This document shows positions 9,253 to 19,626 of a stretch of DNA of 64,000 bases, piece by piece (position 1 is the stretch's first letter; each line of letters starts with the position of its first letter). Made by a program: the position numbers and the translations under genes. The notes beneath the pieces are model-generated. The model saw only the letters and a program-made list of their open reading frames with translations, was not told where the DNA came from and searched no databases. Source of the DNA: Microbacterium sp. Se63.02b (GTDB lineage: Bacteria > Actinomycetota > Actinomycetes > Actinomycetales > Microbacteriaceae); assembly GCF_014171575.1 (NCBI RefSeq), contig NZ_CP050453.1, positions 62,001 through 126,000 of the forward strand, in the 5' to 3' direction.

Positions 9253-11088
9253 TCACCCGATGAGGCTCGGCTGCAGATCGCGGAGCGTGCGTCGATGGGT
9301 CATCCGCGTCACGCCGATCATGGCGAGAAGCAGCGCCCCGAGCAGCCAGGCGCCGAGGACCGCGAGGTCCCAGCCGGCGCGTGCGTAGTCTCCGCCGTAC
9401 ATGAGCTGCCGCATCGCATCGACCACATAGCCCAGTGGCAGGACATGGTGCAGTGCGGCGAGCGGCGCCGGGAGGGTCTGCCAGGGGAACGTGCCCCCGG
9501 CTGTGACGAGCTGCAGCACCATGAGCACGAGCCCCAGGAACTGGCCCACCGAACCCAGCCACACGTTGAGCGCGAGGATGATCGCCGCGAAGGTCGCGGA
9601 GGCGAACACCATCACCCCGAGGGTGCCGAGGGGGTGGTCGAAAGTGAAGCCGAGCGTGATCGCCAGGATGCCCATGAGGCCGAGCATCTGCACGGCGCCG
9701 AGCATGGCGGGTGTCAGCCAGCCGGCCAGCGTGATGCGTATGGGGGAGTGCAGCGCGGTGATGGCGCGGCGTGAGATCGGCTTCACGATCAGGAACAGTG
9801 CGTAGATGCCGATCCACGCGGACAGCGCGGCGAAGAATGGCGCGAGACCTGCACCGTAGTCCTCGGCCGACGCGACCTTGTCGCTCGAGACCTTGACCGG
9901 ATCCGCGATCGTGTCGGCCTGCAGGGTGCGCAGCTCCGGCGTGGAGGCGGGTATCGCTTCGACGCCGTCGGACAGCCCGTCACGCAGCTCCGTCGTTCCT
10001 GAGGCGAGCGTGGCGAGGCCGTCGCGCAGTTGTGCGGCCCCGTCGTTCGCCGCGGATGCGCCCGTGGCGACGGTACCGGCGCCGGAGGCGAGGTCGCTGG
10101 CGCCGGAGGCGAGGGACGCGGCGCCGGCTGCGAGCTGGTCGACCTTTCCGACCGCGTTCTGCACCTGCGTGTTCCCCTCCTGCAGGCGTGCGCCGAGAGG
10201 GTCGAGCCTGGCCAGCACCTGGTCGACCTCCTCGGGCGTGAGGCCCTGCTCGGTGAGGGCGTCCGCGATGTCGGTGCGCACCTGGGGCAGGGCGTTCGCG
10301 GCCTCTTGCACCGCCGCTCCTGCACGGTCGGCGACGTCGGCGAGCTGCCTGTTGCCCGCGCTGACCTGCTGCGCCCCGTTCGCGAGCGTCTGCGCACCGG
10401 ATGCCAGCTGTGCGGTGCCGTCGGCCAGTTTCGCCGTGCCTTCGGCGAGGGTCGTGCTGCCCGAAGCGGCCGTGCCCGCTCCGTCGGCGAGCTGGGTCGC
10501 ACCGTCGGTCGCGGTGACGAGGCTGTCGCGCACGTCGCTGAGTCCCGTGAGCAGTCGCTCTGCGGCCTCGCTGCCGACCATCTCGGCGACCGAGCTGCGG
10601 ATCTTCTCCACCGCCTGCGTCCCCATCGACGACGCGAGGTAGTTGTTGGCGTCGTTGGTCTCGAGTTCGATGCGCGCCTGATGAGGGTCGTCGCCGGCGG
10701 CAGAGGTGAGTGCCGCCGAGAAGTCGACCGGGATCGTCACGGTGAAGTCGACCGTACCCGTGCGCAGCGCCTCGGCCGCCTCGTCGGCCGTCATCCGCTG
10801 CCAGTCGAAGGCGTTGCCGTCGATGAGGTTCTCGGCGACATCCTCCCCGTAGTTCACGGTGTCACCCGTCGCGGGTTCCGTGCCGGTGGTCGGTGCCGGC
10901 GCACCGTCGTCATCGACGACCAGAGCGACCGGCACCTCGGGGAACTTCGCGTACGGGTCCTGGTTCGCCCACAGGTAGAGGCCGCCGTACAGGATCGGCA
11001 CGCAGATCAGGGCGACCAGGGCGAGGATGCCCATCCTGCTCGCGGTGAGCCGCCGAAGCTCGGCGGCGATCATGGCGGGAACCTTCAT
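9253..11088 (-). CDS. YhgE/Pip-type membrane protein
   Basis: A 611-residue YhgE/Pip-family protein. The family shares an ABC-2-like six-helix layout: one N-terminal helix ([20 protein letters not shown]), a long extracytoplasmic domain and about five C-terminal helices. The central part is full of Leu-Ala-Asp/Ser-Gly heptad-like repeats ([24 protein letters not shown]) predicted as coiled coil. Relatives include the Lactococcus phage-infection protein, the EsaA-like subunit of type VII secretion and various exporters. It lies downstream of an ABC-like protein and a TetR regulator with 4-bp overlaps. A role in export or drug tolerance is inferred only from this context. Confidence 0.88.
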   Translation of the reverse strand: MKVPAMIAAELRRLTASRMGILALVALICVPILYGGLYLWANQDPYAKFPEVPVALVVDDDGAPAPTTGTEPATGDTVNYGEDVAENLIDGNAFDWQRMTADEAAEALRTGTVDFTVTIPVDFSAALTSAAGDDPHQARIELETNDANNYLASSMGTQAVEKIRSSVAEMVGSEAAERLLTGLSDVRDSLVTATDGATQLADGAGTAASGSTTLAEGTAKLADGTAQLASGAQTLANGAQQVSAGNRQLADVADRAGAAVQEAANALPQVRTDIADALTEQGLTPEEVDQVLARLDPLGARLQEGNTQVQNAVGKVDQLAAGAASLASGASDLASGAGTVATGASAANDGAAQLRDGLATLASGTTELRDGLSDGVEAIPASTPELRTLQADTIADPVKVSSDKVASAEDYGAGLAPFFAALSAWIGIYALFLIVKPISRRAITALHSPIRITLAGWLTPAMLGAVQMLGLMGILAITLGFTFDHPLGTLGVMVFASATFAAIILALNVWLGSVGQFLGLVLMVLQLVTAGGTFPWQTLPAPLAALHHVLPLGYVVDAMRQLMYGGDYARAGWDLAVLGAWLLGALLLAMIGVTRMTHRRTLRDLQPSLIG

Positions 11089-11928
11089 CGCGCCTCTCCG
11101 TTCTCCTGCGTCGTGACGTCGGACTCCGCTTCGGGTTCGGGTAGTGGTTCGGTCTCCGTCTCGGTCTCCGGCTCGGTCTCCGGCTCGGTGTCGGGTTCCG
11201 GAATCGCTCCGGGTTCCTGCTCGGGCTCGGGTTCCTGCTCGGGCTCGGGCTCCTGCTCCGGTTCGGGTGCAGCCTCAGTTTCGGGTTCCCCGAGGACCAG
11301 AGGTTCGACGGGCCCTGAGGCATTGATCGCCTCGAACTCGTGCATCCGCTCGAGGGCGACGGCGGCGGACCCGCCGATGATCACGAGCATCGCGTAGCCG
11401 CGGTCCGCGAACTCACCGGCGATGCGCCACCAGCCGTCGGGGCTTCCTCCGTGTCGATCGGGCGACACGAGCACCACGCCGTCGACCCCGTCGCGCAGCA
11501 CGGCGAGTTCGCACAGGATGCGCACGCGTGCCGCCGGATCGATGGTGCCGATCGGCGCGGAGGCGAGCTCGCTGAAGCCCAGTTGTGCGAGCCAGCGTCG
11601 CGCGTGCAGGGGTGGCGCCGACGCCGGCGAACATGAGCTCCTCGCCCACGACGCCCGCGAGGGTGATGTCGGGGTGGGGATCGCTCACATCCGGCGCGTC
11701 GACCAGTGCGACGCGGCGACGCAGCGCCTTCGCGTCCGATGTCCCATCGATGCTGACCCTCCCGGAATCCGGGCGCATCCGGCCGGACGCGATCAGACCG
11801 AGCACCGTCGGGCGCTGCTCGGTCTCGGCGAGTGCGAAGCGCACGGCGCCGGTGTGGAACTCGAGCGACGTCGACGGGAGGGCCTGCCCGCCGCGACCCT
11901 TGCTCACATCCTGCAGGGCGATCTTCAT
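11085..11928 (-). CDS. ABC-ATPase-like protein lacking nucleotide-binding motifs, Pro/Glu-rich tail (frameshift)
   Basis: The protein starts [11 protein letters not shown] and reads like an ABC transporter ATPase outline ([20 protein letters not shown]). However, the Walker A position reads LAETEQRPT instead of GPNGAGKT, no LSGGQ signature is visible, and the Walker B region reads [11 protein letters not shown]. The frame changes near 11612-11616 in a C4 run; after it the text continues as [15 protein letters not shown] and ends with a long tail of Pro-Glu-Pro-Glu-Gln repeats (roughly 11110-11285). It overlaps TetR (ATGA) and YhgE (4 bp). I infer a non-catalytic, regulatory partner of the YhgE protein. 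The exact sequence around the shift is uncertain. Confidence 0.7.
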
Positions 11929-12571
11929 GCGTTGGCCTCCCTGTCGGCGTCGGCTGTCGCGACGACGGTGGTGTCGATGTCGGGGTGTGATGCCAGGAGG
12001 GTGTCGGCTTCGCGCCAGGAGAGCCCGGCGATGCTCAGCACCGTGCGGACGGCGAGGTCGGCGGCCCCGTGCTCGTCGCATCCGTCCGTGACACGACCGT
12101 GCGGGCCATCTCCTCGATCAGCCGAGCGAGGGTGGGCGCGGCGAGGTCGGTGCGGAAGCTGCCGTCTTCCTGCCCGCGTCGCACGAGCGCGGCGACCGTG
12201 CGACGCAGCGGGGCGAGCGCCGCGGCGGTGTGCTCCACATGCGACTCGTCGAGTGCGAGTGCCGCGGCCACCTGCACGTGCGCCGCCTCCTGCCAGAGCC
12301 GTGCGGCGAGACGGGCGAGGGCGATCCGGGCGTCGGCGTCGTCCACGGATTCGGCGATCGCGTTGAAGCGCTGGGCTCCCGCAGAGATGAGTTCGCGGAT
12401 CAGTGCATCACGGTCGTCGAAGTGTCCGTAGAGCGTGCGACGCGAGAGGCCGGCATTGCGGGCGATGGCGTCGATGGAGGCATGCGGATCGACGGCGAGG
12501 GCCGCGCGCGCGGCGGAGAGGATCCCGGCGCGGTTCTCCACCGCGTCGCGGCGGGGTGCACGAGTGGTCAT
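11925..12571 (-). CDS. TetR/AcrR family transcriptional regulator (one frameshift)
   Basis: The N-terminal TetR helix-turn-helix is clear (ASIDAIARNAGLSRRTLYGHF), followed by an all-helical ligand domain. The start chosen is the ATG at 12571 (MTTRAPRRDAVENRAG), preceded by GAAGG. A more upstream ATG at 12649 would run through the operator palindromes and is unlikely. One G is missing from the G4 run near 12070. With it restored the protein ends ADADREANA at a TGA overlapping the next gene's ATG. It heads the TetR / ABC-like / YhgE operon and probably represses it. Confidence 0.82.
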
Positions 12572-12577
12572 CCTTCG

Positions 12578-12606
12578 ATGATAATTATCATGCACATGAT
12601 TGTGCA
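12578..12606 (-). promoter_or_regulatory. double palindrome, likely TetR operator
   Basis: Two inverted repeats sit directly upstream of the TetR start. ATGATAATTATCAT at 12578-12591 is a perfect 14-bp palindrome, and TGCACA-TGAT-TGTGCA spans 12591-12606. The stretch is much richer in A/T than its surroundings. Position and symmetry suggest autoregulation by the TetR protein; binding is inferred. Confidence 0.65.
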
Positions 12607-12780
12607 AGATCACACTGCACTCTCTCAGCATCGATTGTTCAGTGCCCATTGAGAGAGCTGTGTTATGTTACGCGTTGCGCGACGTAAGGCAATGGGGGGC
12701 GTCGCTCCCGCGAGCGCACAGGAGACCGTGAACGTCGGTCTCTGAGGGTGGGGAACCGCTGTGGTCGAGGAGGGTGCGAA

Positions 12781-13500
12781 TTGTCAGGTATCGATGGCGC
12801 GTTGGAGCGCACGACGGTGAGCGAAGACGTCTATCGGCGTTTGAGAGATGCGATCGTGAACGGCGAGCTGCGGCCGGGTCAGCGCATTCGGGACTACGAG
12901 CTGGCGGAGGATCTGGGAACGTCCAAGACGCCCGTCCGTCACGCTCTGGCGCGCCTCGCCGAACTGGGGCTCGTCGAGATGCAGCGCAACCGGTACACGC
13001 GGGTCGCGCCGCTCGACATCGATCACATCCGCGACGCCGTCGCGATGTTCGGTGACATCTGGATCGGCTCGGTGCGTCACGCGATGCCTCTGCTTCAGGA
13101 AGACGACGTCGCCTATCTCATCGACCTGACGGACGACATGACCGCGGCGATCACCGAGCGTGACGTCGCGGCCTTCAGCGGAGCCCTTCGTGCAGTCGTC
13201 GTCGGCTTCGCGCGCATCGAGGGGAACTCCACGCGCGTCGGCGCGATCGAGGTGCTCGGCCCGCAGATCAGGCGGTTCACGCAGCAGGCGCGCGGCGCCT
13301 TCGACTGGCTGGGCATCGAACGCGCCACGGCCGAGGTCCGCGAGGCGATCCGGCAGCGCGATGCCGCGGTGACGCGCTCGGCCATCGTGAGGCTCTTCGA
13401 CGACGTGCTGCCGGCGATCATCGACCGGGCGGCCGAGCAGACGAACTCGGATGAATCGCAGCCGGGGCACATGCGCCCTGCCTACGCTCGCGAAGCCTGA
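12781..13500 (+). CDS. GntR family regulator with FCD-like domain
   Basis: A 239-residue regulator. The N-terminal winged helix is typical of GntR (YRRLRDAIVNGELRPGQRIR, then LAEDLGTSKTPVRHALARL). The all-helical C-terminal half resembles the FadR/FCD ligand-binding class, though the metal-binding residues are not obvious. I chose TTG at 12781 because GAGGAGGG lies 7-8 bp upstream. It stands alone, divergent from the TetR operon, and converges on argG. Ligand and targets are unknown. Confidence 0.85.
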   Translation: MSGIDGALERTTVSEDVYRRLRDAIVNGELRPGQRIRDYELAEDLGTSKTPVRHALARLAELGLVEMQRNRYTRVAPLDIDHIRDAVAMFGDIWIGSVRHAMPLLQEDDVAYLIDLTDDMTAAITERDVAAFSGALRAVVVGFARIEGNSTRVGAIEVLGPQIRRFTQQARGAFDWLGIERATAEVREAIRQRDAAVTRSAIVRLFDDVLPAIIDRAAEQTNSDESQPGHMRPAYAREA

Positions 13501-13508
13501 CCCGTCCG

Positions 13509-15425
<1,917 letters not shown>

Positions 15426-15442
<17 letters not shown>

Positions 15443-15656
15443 GTCGCAACTCCCGGACGTCGTCGACCGTGAGCACGGGCCCTCCGGTGATGACGAGACG
15501 CCCATCCTTCTCGATGACGTTGTCCGGCGCTTCGATCTCGATCCGGATGCCGTTGCCGTCGAGGATGAGGTCGACCGGCCCGGGGACCAGGCCTACGCGC
15601 TCGCGGAGCTGCGCGGGGATGACGATCCTTCCTGCCTTGTCCATGGTTGCCTTCAT
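15426..15656 (-). CDS. AbrB/MazE-type antitoxin partner of VapC
   Basis: A 76-residue swapped-hairpin AbrB-like DNA-binding protein: MKATMDKAGRIVIPAQLRER is a classic start for VapB antitoxins of this class. The C-terminal half probably wraps the toxin. It is the first gene of the pair and overlaps vapC. A TAGCGT hexamer about 10 bp upstream of the ATG could be a -10 box. Confidence 0.85.
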
Positions 15657-15871
15657 GCCATCACGCTACCATTCCAAGGGCAGGATGCCATCTCTCCTCG
15701 ATGCTTCATATCGGCTCCGACAGGGGAAGCCGTCCGAAGCGGAGCAGCGCTGCGGGCGAAGCGGGGTGCCGCCCGAGACACGTCGACCGAGCGCGACACG
15801 TCGCGGTCGTCGCCGCCGACGCGGCCGCAGGAGAGCACGAGGTGGGAGAGTAGGGCCCACGGAGGTGCGAT

Positions 15872-16576
15872 TTGGGCGATGCGATCCTATGGGGTGCCGT
15901 GGCTGCGGCGCCGCTCTTCCTCGGTGCGCTGCTTGCCCTGGTGCGGAAGTGGCCGCCGAAATGGCTGGGCATCGTGCTGGGATTCGGTGCGGGCGCGCTG
16001 ATGGCATCCATCGCTTTCGAGTTGTGGGAGGAAGGTCTGGATCTCGCCGGCCCGATCCCGTTGGTGGCCGGAGTGGCGGCGGGGGCGATCAGCTACTACA
16101 TCGCCGATCGCATCCTCGATGCCCGTGCGGCCAAGACGACACGGAGCGCGGGCGGCGGACAGCTCGCGGTGGGGGCCCTGCTCGACGGGATTCCCGAGCA
16201 GCTGGTGCTCGGCATCGGCCTGGCTTCGGGAGAACCCGTGAGCGTCGCCCTCGTCGTGGCCATCCTCGTCTCGAACCTGCCCGAGTCCATCGGCTCGGCG
16301 GCCGACCTGCTCGAGGGAGGCATGGCGAAGTCGCGCGTGCTCCTCCTGTGGGCGGCGGTCGCCGTGGTCTGCACCGCAGCGACGGTCGGCGGGTTCGCGC
16401 TCGCCAGCGTGACCGGCGACGACTTCCGCTCTGCCGCGAGCGGTTTCGCGGCCGGCGCGCTCCTCGTCATGCTCGTCGACTCGATGGTCCCCGAGGCGCA
16501 GTCGAAAGCCAAGGAGTCGACGGGCCTTGCGACGGTGCTCGGCTTCGCGCTCGCCGCAGGTCTCGCGCTGGCCTGA
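15872..16576 (+). CDS. ZIP family metal transporter
   Basis: A 234-residue integral membrane protein of the ZIP (zinc/iron permease) family. Eight hydrophobic segments can be drawn. The conserved metal-site helices read ALLDGIPEQLVLGIGLASG and VVAILVSNLPESIGSAADL, with the His of bacterial ZIPs replaced by Asp/Asn/Glu-type ligands. TTG at 15872 is used as start because GGAGGTG sits 4 bp upstream. The transported metal is not deducible. It converges on the next gene with no gap. Confidence 0.83.
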   Translation: MGDAILWGAVAAAPLFLGALLALVRKWPPKWLGIVLGFGAGALMASIAFELWEEGLDLAGPIPLVAGVAAGAISYYIADRILDARAAKTTRSAGGGQLAVGALLDGIPEQLVLGIGLASGEPVSVALVVAILVSNLPESIGSAADLLEGGMAKSRVLLLWAAVAVVCTAATVGGFALASVTGDDFRSAASGFAAGALLVMLVDSMVPEAQSKAKESTGLATVLGFALAAGLALA

Positions 16577-16966
16577 TCAGTCCCGCCGGACGACACGTCC
16601 TTCGATGCTCTCGATCTGGAAGATCAGCGCGACGTCGCGATCACCGCCGGCCCAGGGATTGACCCTGGCGCTGACGGCGGCTGCCTGGTCTTCGGGGGCG
16701 CGTGACAGAGAGCCGTGCATCAGCACGCTCCATGCTGTGGCGCCGAGGGGATCGTGATAGTCGACTTCGAACGAGACATCCACGGCGTCGGGGGCGAGCG
16801 AACCCAGCAGCCCGTCGCCGGTGGTGCGAAAGAGCAGCGTGCGCCCGGAGACGGCGAAGTTCACCGGATAGATCTGCACCCGCCCGTCGGCCACGAACCC
16901 GACTCTGCCCACCGTGGTCGTGCTCAACATCTCATAGGACTGCTGCTCATCGAGAACTCGGATCAT
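16577..16966 (-). CDS. pyridoxamine 5'-phosphate oxidase-like FMN-binding split-barrel protein
   Basis: A 129-residue split-barrel flavin-binding protein. The N-terminal pattern LSTTTVGRVGFVADGRVQIY and PVNFAVSGRTLLFRT is typical of the actinobacterial PNPOx-like family that binds FMN or F420. The start at 16966 (MIRVLDEQQS) follows GGAAGG. Most likely a small cytoplasmic reductase or flavin-binding protein; the substrate is unknown. Confidence 0.85.
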   Translation of the reverse strand: MIRVLDEQQSYEMLSTTTVGRVGFVADGRVQIYPVNFAVSGRTLLFRTTGDGLLGSLAPDAVDVSFEVDYHDPLGATAWSVLMHGSLSRAPEDQAAAVSARVNPWAGGDRDVALIFQIESIEGRVVRRD

Positions 16967-17039
16967 CGCGCATCCTTCCGTGTGGCGCCCAGTGTACGCA
17001 GGTCGAGACAAAAGTCCCCATCCGAGGCGATCAGTCCAC

Positions 17040-17048
17040 TGCTAGCGT
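17040..17048 (+). promoter_or_regulatory. extended -10 promoter of lectin paralog 1
   Basis: TGC-TAGCGT, an extended -10 (TG-n-TAnnnT), is followed by GTTACGTGTTGCAGG. The same core plus flanking bases recurs before paralog 2, and a TATTGT version precedes paralog 3. No good -35 is visible here. The leader would be about 130 nt. Confidence 0.55.
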
Positions 17049-17186
17049 GTTACGTGTTGCAGGTTAATCGGCTTGTGATGGGGATTCGTGGTTGTACGCC
17101 GAGCGTGTCATGGGGGGCTTTCTCGGCTCGGACTGCACTGCGATGCGTGTCGGCCCGACGTCGGCACACAGTACTGGGAGTAGGAA

Positions 17187-19352
17187 ATGGGTAAAGACTC
17201 CGCGCGGAAGCGCGCCCGGAAGGCGGCCGTCGGTGCCGTCGTCGGGGCTTTGATAGTGGCCGGACTGGCCTCGTTGGGTGGTGCGGCGGCGGAGGCGGAT
17301 GTCTCGCCGTCCGTGCCGCCCATGTTGCAGCGTGACGGCAACGTCGCGACGGCGGATCCGATTCCGACGGTGCAGATCGACAACGGCTACGTCTGGGCGC
17401 AGACCACCATCGGATCGACGGTGTACGCGGGCGGACGGTTCGACAACGCCCGAGAGCCCGGCGCAGCGCCCGGAACCGCGCTGACAGGTCGCTCGAACCT
17501 GCTGGCGTACGACATCAACACGGGTGCGCTGTTGCCGTTCGCTCCGCAGGTGAACGGTGTGATCAGGGCCGTGACGGCGTCGCCGGACGGGAGCCGCATC
17601 TATATCGGCGGCTCGTTCAGCTCGGTGAACGGGCAGGAGCGCAACAACATCGCGGTCATCAACGCACAGACCGGCGAGCTGGTTCCGGGTGTCGTGCCCT
17701 CGATCGGTGGTTCGGGCGTGTTCGCGCTGGCGACGTCGGGACCGACCATCTACGCAGGTGGCCTGTTCACGCAGGCGAACGGAGTAGGGCGGCGGAACCT
17801 CGCGGCGTTCGACACCTCGAGCGGCGCGGTGCTGAACTGGGCGCCGCAGACCGACCTGCAGGTCGACGCGATGGTGATGGATCCGGCAGGCAACAATGTC
17901 ATCGCCGGTGGGCGCTTCTCGCAGGTGAACGGCGACCTGTCCATGCGCGGTTCCGCCGCGCTCGACAAGAACACGGGCGCGTTGGATACCGCCTGGGCGT
18001 TGCCGAGGACTGTCAAGAACGGTGCGGCGACGGGTACGTACGCCGGCAAGGCCGGCATCTTCAGCCTCACCGCCGACTCCACCGCCGTGTACGGCACCGG
18101 GTGGGTGCAGGCCAATGTCGCGACGGGCAACCTGGAGGGGACGTTCGCGGCCGAGGCGGGCACCGGGCAGGTGCGTTGGATCGCGGATTGCCTGGGCGAC
18201 CACTACGGCGTGTATTCGACCGGCAAGGTGGTCTACACCACGAGTCACATGCACTCGTGCCCCACGATGGGTCAGCATTCAGAGCAGAACCCGACGCGTT
18301 ACACCTACGCGGAGGCGTACACCGCCGATGCTCGCGGGACGCTGGGGACGCAGCCGAGAACTCCCGACTACGCGAACTGGGCGGGTACTCCTTCACCGTC
18401 GGCATACGTCTGGACGCCCGACTGGTCAGTCGGTGTGACCTCGGGCCTGGGGCAGGCCGGTCTGTCGATCACGGGCACTGGGAACATGATCTCGATCGGT
18501 GGCGAGTTCCGGTCGGTGAACAACGGGCAGTTCGAAGGGCTCGTGCGCTTCTCGACCACTCCTCCCGGAGGGGCGAAGCAGGGCCCCCGCGTCTCGGGTG
18601 CCAGCTGGACCGGCTCCGCGACTCGTCCTGATGCGAACGCCGACAGCGTGACCGTCAACATCCCTGCGAACTGGGACCGCGACGACCTGGCGCTCTACTA
18701 CGAGCTCTATCGCGTGGGCGGAACGACCCCTGTCGCGACGGCTGCGGCCTCGACCACCTGGTGGAACCGACCGAACATCCAGCTCGTCGACTCGACGCCC
18801 TCCGGTGGCCAGCAGCAGACCTACACGGTCGTCGCGAAGGATGGCAACGGCAACACGGCTTCGAGTGCCGCGATCACCGGTCCCGCCCCGGGTGTGGGCG
18901 GCGGAGGAGACCCGGGCACGCCCGTGGACCACTCCTTCGTGACGAAGCTGATCGTCTCACGACTCAGCGGCAAGGCGATCGGAGCACCCTACGCCAACTC
19001 CGTTCCTTTCGCGCAGACGATCTCCCTCAACCGGTCGATGCAGTGGTGGACGGTCTGGCGAGCTGACGGGTCTCTCCAGCTGAGGAGCCCCTTGTATGCG
19101 ACATGCCTGGGGGTTTCCGGGGGGAGCGTCGACGAGGGTGCACAGATCGTCCAGTCGTCGTGTGCGGATCCGTCCAACACTGTCTGGAACGTGAGGGACA
19201 TCGGCAACGGCGATGTGCAGCTCGTCGCCGCGCATTCCGGCAAGTGCCTCACCCTGGCGAACGGGAACACGGCGGAGGGCGCGACCTACGTGCAGGCCTC
19301 GTGTGATGCGGCGAACTCGTACTCGCGTATGTACCTGCGGCCTCCTGGCTGA
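17187..19352 (+). CDS. secreted beta-propeller / Fn3-like / ricin-lectin protein, paralog 1
   Basis: A 721-residue exported protein. A basic N-terminus and hydrophobic helix (AAVGAVVGALIVAGLASLGG) form a Sec signal peptide. Residues ~40-465 hold repeated blades of the type GGxFxxVNGxxRxNxAxxDxxTG (e.g. IYIGGSFSSVNGQERNNIAV), resembling DUF5122/delta-60 beta-propellers. A Fn3-like domain follows (~470-575). The C-terminal ~135 residues form one ricin-B-type trefoil with CLGVSGGSVDEGAQIVQSSC and HSGKCLTLANGNTAEGATYV. Likely a cell-surface or secreted carbohydrate-binding protein; no enzyme motif is seen. GGGAG precedes the ATG. First of three tandem homologs. Confidence 0.85.
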   Translation: MGKDSARKRARKAAVGAVVGALIVAGLASLGGAAAEADVSPSVPPMLQRDGNVATADPIPTVQIDNGYVWAQTTIGSTVYAGGRFDNAREPGAAPGTALTGRSNLLAYDINTGALLPFAPQVNGVIRAVTASPDGSRIYIGGSFSSVNGQERNNIAVINAQTGELVPGVVPSIGGSGVFALATSGPTIYAGGLFTQANGVGRRNLAAFDTSSGAVLNWAPQTDLQVDAMVMDPAGNNVIAGGRFSQVNGDLSMRGSAALDKNTGALDTAWALPRTVKNGAATGTYAGKAGIFSLTADSTAVYGTGWVQANVATGNLEGTFAAEAGTGQVRWIADCLGDHYGVYSTGKVVYTTSHMHSCPTMGQHSEQNPTRYTYAEAYTADARGTLGTQPRTPDYANWAGTPSPSAYVWTPDWSVGVTSGLGQAGLSITGTGNMISIGGEFRSVNNGQFEGLVRFSTTPPGGAKQGPRVSGASWTGSATRPDANADSVTVNIPANWDRDDLALYYELYRVGGTTPVATAAASTTWWNRPNIQLVDSTPSGGQQQTYTVVAKDGNGNTASSAAITGPAPGVGGGGDPGTPVDHSFVTKLIVSRLSGKAIGAPYANSVPFAQTISLNRSMQWWTVWRADGSLQLRSPLYATCLGVSGGSVDEGAQIVQSSCADPSNTVWNVRDIGNGDVQLVAAHSGKCLTLANGNTAEGATYVQASCDAANSYSRMYLRPPG

Positions 19353-19365
19353 GTGAGCGACACGG

Positions 19366-19396
19366 AGCCGGCCCCGGGGATACCGGGGCCGGCTTT
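19366..19396 (+). terminator. intrinsic terminator after lectin paralog 1
   Basis: AGCCGGCCCCGG (19366-19377) pairs with CCGGGGCCGGCT (19383-19394) around a 5-nt loop and is followed by TT. It has nearly the same stem as the terminators of paralogs 2 and 3. Confidence 0.85.
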
Positions 19397-19477
19397 CGTG
19401 TTCCCGCCGAGCTGCTCGCCGCTGGAACGAGTTCGCCGCTGGCGGGAGCGATACCTCGTGATGCCTTCGTCGCACTC

Positions 19478-19486
19478 TGCTAGCGT
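19478..19486 (+). promoter_or_regulatory. extended -10 promoter of lectin paralog 2
   Basis: TGC-TAGCGT followed by GTTACACGTTGCAGG, almost identical to the element before paralog 1, with a similar 140-nt leader ending in a conserved TACTGGGAGTA(A/G)GAA ribosome-binding segment. Confidence 0.55.
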
Positions 19487-19626
19487 GTTACACGTTGCAG
19501 GTCGATATGTCTGCGATGGGGATTCGTGAAACCGAGAGTCGTGCCGTGTGAGGGGAGACGCATCGGCGCGGCGGGGGCAGCGATGCGTGCCGGCCCGATG
19601 TCGGCAGCCAATACTGGGAGTAAGAA

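Noticed and set aside
15657..15871. Possible extra small gene between vapB and the ZIP gene
   Set aside because: Open frames exist on both strands but lack start signals and natural composition; nothing but a possible vapB promoter is seen.
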